A DNA stretch of 64,000 bases from Chitinophaga sedimenti (lineage in GTDB: Bacteria > Bacteroidota > Bacteroidia > Chitinophagales > Chitinophagaceae). The notes under the pieces were generated by a model. The model made no database searches. It saw only the letters and a list, made by a program, of their open reading frames with translations, and was not told the origin of the DNA. The stretch is from contig NZ_JAKUKA010000001.1 of NCBI RefSeq assembly GCF_023156195.1, positions 186,001-250,000 of the forward strand, written 5' to 3'. The position numbers and the translations under genes are program-made. Shown here piece by piece: positions 61,387 through 64,000 of this stretch (position 1 is its first letter; each line of letters starts with the position of its first letter).

Positions 61387-62766
61387 ATGAAGAAATCATT
61401 TTTAATATATGCATTTGGCGCCCTGGTGTTAATCGCCGCGGGCTGCCGCAAATACGTGGAAGTAGAGCAACCCGGAAGGCGCGTGCTGAAACTGACTTCC
61501 GACTACGACGCGCTGCTGAACAGCGTTTTTACCATGAACTATGGCTATTCACTGCCGCCGGTGATGGCCGACGATTTTGAGGTGACCGACGTGGTGATTG
61601 AGCCGCGGATTACCAATGCCATTCGTATGGCCTACACCTGGTCTGAAAATGTGTATGGTGATTTAAATGATGCAGACTGGGACCGCTATTACAAACAGAT
61701 TTATGTATGTAACCAGATCACCGATGGGGTGATGACCAGTGAAGGTGGTACGGAGGAACAGAAGCGCGCCACCTATGCGGAGGCCCGCGTATTCCGCGCT
61801 GCTGCTTACCTGGACCTGGTAAATATGTATGCCAAACATTACAACGAAGCGACAGCGGCTACTGACCTGGGCGTACCCCTGGTGTTGCGTGCAGCTTTCG
61901 AAGGGGTGAACCTGACCAGGGCGTCCGTTAAAAATGTATACGCACAAATTAAGACCGACCTGCTGGAGGCAATGCCCTACCTGCCCCCACAGCCTTTTCG
62001 TAGCACCGAGGCTTCGCAGATGGCTGCTTTCGGCCTGCTGACGCGTGCGCACCTGTACATGGGCGCCTACGAAGATGCCCGCCGTTATGCCGATAGCGCC
62101 CTTAAACGCAATAACCAGCTGTTGAACCTGGCGCCGTTCGTCAGCGGTACCGCTTTTCCGCCGAAACTGAGCCAGCCCGAAGTATTGTTCCTGCGTGTTA
62201 ATGGATCTTCTTCGTTTGTGCACTATGCGATGAGCAGGGAGCTGCAGGCATTGTTCACACCGGAAGACCTTCGCTGGAGGGTATACACCGTGCCGGGTAC
62301 AAACTATCCGATTGCGCCTACGTTTGCGGGCAGGGGATATGTTGGACACCGACTGGTATTAATCGACGTAGCGAGTGGTGCACTGACTGGCCCGAGCGTA
62401 CCGGAAATGCTGCTGACCAAGGCAGAATGCCTGGCCCGCGACAACAAACCACAGGAGGCCATCGACCTCCTCAACATGTTACGCCAGAACCGTTTTCTTC
62501 CTGCTGAATACCAGCCGCTCGTGGCCACTACGGCAGACGAAGCATTACGTGTTACGCTGGAGGAGCGAAGAAGGGAACTGATGTGGAGCGGCACCCGCTG
62601 GTTCGACCAGAAACGATTAAACCAGGAGCCGCGTTTCGCAAAAACCGTTACACGTACTTTCCTGGGCGAAACCTATACGCTGGCGCCTAATTCCAACAGG
62701 TACGTATTGCCGATTGCAACAAAATATATTCAACTAAATCCTGAGATCCAGCAAAATCCCAGGTAA
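61387..62766 (+). CDS. SusD-like lipoprotein, locus 5
   Basis: Substrate-binding surface lipoprotein of 459 residues, intact; lipobox AAGC; 14 bases after susC. It begins CRKYVEVEQPGRRVLKLTSD and ends NSNRYVLPIATKYIQLNPEI, the same subfamily frame as the locus 3 SusD. Helical SusD core: YAEARVFRAAAYLDLVNMYA, SVPEMLLTKAECLARDNK, ERRRELMWSGTRWFDQKR. As the only unbroken SusD here it is the best one for structure prediction. It is followed by a metalloprotease gene 24 bases later, supporting a peptide or protein-derived ligand. Confidence 0.94.
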   Translation: MKKSFLIYAFGALVLIAAGCRKYVEVEQPGRRVLKLTSDYDALLNSVFTMNYGYSLPPVMADDFEVTDVVIEPRITNAIRMAYTWSENVYGDLNDADWDRYYKQIYVCNQITDGVMTSEGGTEEQKRATYAEARVFRAAAYLDLVNMYAKHYNEATAATDLGVPLVLRAAFEGVNLTRASVKNVYAQIKTDLLEAMPYLPPQPFRSTEASQMAAFGLLTRAHLYMGAYEDARRYADSALKRNNQLLNLAPFVSGTAFPPKLSQPEVLFLRVNGSSSFVHYAMSRELQALFTPEDLRWRVYTVPGTNYPIAPTFAGRGYVGHRLVLIDVASGALTGPSVPEMLLTKAECLARDNKPQEAIDLLNMLRQNRFLPAEYQPLVATTADEALRVTLEERRRELMWSGTRWFDQKRLNQEPRFAKTVTRTFLGETYTLAPNSNRYVLPIATKYIQLNPEIQQNPR

Positions 62767-62790
62767 CATCATCCTTATAATAAACTAATC

Positions 62791-64000
62791 ATGCTTACAC
62801 GAAAATTGCCGCTATTCGCGCTGATCTTCTCATGCGCGATCGTAGGGGTAAATCATGCTGCCAGCGCGCAGAAACGGAAAAAGAAAAAGGGAGCGGCCAC
62901 GGTTGTAACGCCGCCCGCTAAACCTGTGAGCGACTCGTCCCGTAAAACGCCGCCCAAGGTGAAGAAGTACAGCGAGGTAATTACCAAGGACATGGAATCC
63001 AGCAAGGGCTTCCTCACTGTACATAAAAAGAGGAAAAATTTTATTTTGAAGTACCCTTCAGCCTGTTTAAACGCGATATCATGGCGGTGAGCAGGATATC
63101 GAAAGCCTCTGTGGACATGCGTAACGGCGCTTCCGGACTCGTGGGCGACCAGATCGGCGAATCGGTGTATCGGTTTGAAAGAGGGTCTGGTGACAGGATT
63201 TTCCTGCGCCGCATTTCTTATACAGAGTACACGAAAGATTCTACTTCGGACATGGCAAAAGCAGTGACGCTGAACAACGTGCAGGCCATTGCGATGTCGT
63301 TCCCGGTGGCGGCTTACAACAACGATTCTACCGCTGCGGTGATCGATGCTACGGAATTCCTGAACAGCGATAACAATATCCTTTATTTCGAGAATGATAA
63401 ACTGAAACAACGTGCGGGTATGGGCGCTCAGCAGAACGACCGCAGTTATGTTGAATCGGTTAAAATCTATCCAACAAATCTGGAGGTAAAAGCCGTAAAA
63501 ACGTATGCTGCCGGCATGAACCCGACGCACTCCAACTACACCGTGGAGCTGAACGCTTCGCTGGTGCTGCTGCCCGAAGTGCCGATGAAACCACGTATCA
63601 TGGACGAACGTGTAGGGTACTTCACCTCTTCGCACCGCGACTTCGACGTACACCCGCAAAGTGTGAAAGTGATCAGCTACGCTGTTCGCTGGAGACTGGA
63701 ACCGAAGCCGGAAGACGAGCAACGTTACCTGAAAGGCGAACTGGTAGAGCCAAAGAAACCGATCATTTTTTATATTGACCCCGCTACGCCTAAAAAGTGG
63801 GTACCTTACCTGATTGCCGGTATCAACGACTGGAATAAAGCCTTTGAACAGGCGGGTTTCAAGAACGCGATCATTGGTCTGGAAGCGCCGACCAAAGAGC
63901 AGGACAGCACCTGGAGCCTCGACGATGCCCGTAATTCGGCGATCATCTATCGTCCGTCCGCCATTGCGAACGCAATGGGACCGAACGTAAACGATCCCCG
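62791..64000 (+). CDS. DUF5118/DUF5117 zinc-dependent metalloprotease, N-terminal part (3' end outside window; frame broken at 63025-63029)
   Basis: Exported protease, start ATG 62791, signal peptide ending HAASAQ, then a basic linker (KRKKKKG) and a Pro-rich stretch. DUF5118 begins at KYSEVITKDMESSKGFLTVH. The A5 run breaks the frame; one more A gives HKKEEKFYFEVPFSLFKRD, the expected sequence. DUF5117 follows (DMAKAVTLNNVQAIAMSF, LNSDNNILYFEND, DERVGYFTSSHRDFD). The start of the catalytic part is visible (IIFYIDPATPKKWVPYLIAG, INDWNKAFEQAGF); the HExxH zinc site must lie beyond base 64000. Such proteases often accompany susCD pairs and presumably supply or process their peptide ligands. Confidence 0.9.

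Noticed and set aside
1..64000. Mass gene decay (a degenerating accessory island)
   Set aside because: The breaks are single bases at homopolymers, hit groEL, groES and a response regulator equally, and the flanking protein sequence is fully conserved; sequencing error explains them better.
1..64000. tRNA, rRNA, CRISPR arrays, insertion sequences, attachment sites or replication origins
   Set aside because: I looked for cloverleaf arms, regular spaced repeats, transposase motifs and terminal inverted repeats on both strands and found none that could be supported.

Overview
The window looks like a chromosomal segment of a glycan- and peptide-degrading Bacteroidota, most like the Chitinophagaceae. 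The reasons are five FecI-type sigma factor / FecR anti-sigma / SusC / SusD units, FecR proteins with a C-terminal DUF4974-type domain, lipoprotein signal peptides, families largely confined to this phylum (DUF4843, PKD-like lipoprotein, DUF5117/5118 metalloprotease, NamZ/DUF1343) and the near absence of Shine-Dalgarno sequences. I see no tRNA, rRNA, CRISPR array, phage, transposase or plasmid function.

Layout. 1-2703: end of an outer-membrane protein, then an OmpR-type response regulator and its histidine kinase. 2700-4312 (minus): YjbQ and an NlpE/META lipoprotein. 4482-16909 (plus): locus 1, sigma-FecR-SusC-SusD plus GH78 and GH106 alpha-L-rhamnosidases, so probably a rhamnoside locus. 16961-18478 (minus): malate:quinone oxidoreductase. 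18479-19529: about 1 kb without an intact gene, holding the wreck of an FtsX/MacB-type permease. 19530-22644 (plus): dihaem cytochrome c, Tat-exported Gfo/Idh/MocA oxidoreductase, NamZ. 31912-22765 (minus): locus 2, sigma-FecR-SusC-SusD-DUF4843-PKD-like protein. 32159-43752 (plus): locus 3, sigma-FecR-SusC-SusD-TlpA-like thioredoxin-S9 peptidase. 44426-43845 (minus): PAP2 phosphatase. 44647-46582 (plus): groES-groEL behind a sigma-54-like promoter. 46814-55623 (plus): locus 4, sigma-FecR-SusC-SusD-FAD oxidoreductase. 55731-64000 (plus): locus 5, sigma-FecR-SusC-SusD-zinc metalloprotease, running off the end.

How it fits together. Each locus has the parts for cell-surface signalling: a SusC receptor with an N-terminal STN domain would sense its ligand at the outer membrane, signal to the membrane FecR, release the FecI-type sigma factor and raise expression of its own susCD and downstream enzymes. 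Loci 3 and 5 carry peptidases instead of glycosidases and their SusC/SusD proteins form a distinct sister pair, suggesting peptide or protein import.

Two cross-cutting observations matter most. First, most long genes (also groES, groEL and the response regulator) are broken by single-base frame shifts, mostly one base missing from a short homopolymer. This looks like uncorrected sequencing error, so I annotate each broken gene as one gene over its full span. Second, all five fecR-susC spacers contain a hairpin preceded by an A5-A7 tract. On the opposite strand this is a standard intrinsic terminator, which points to a cis-antisense RNA over every susC leader.
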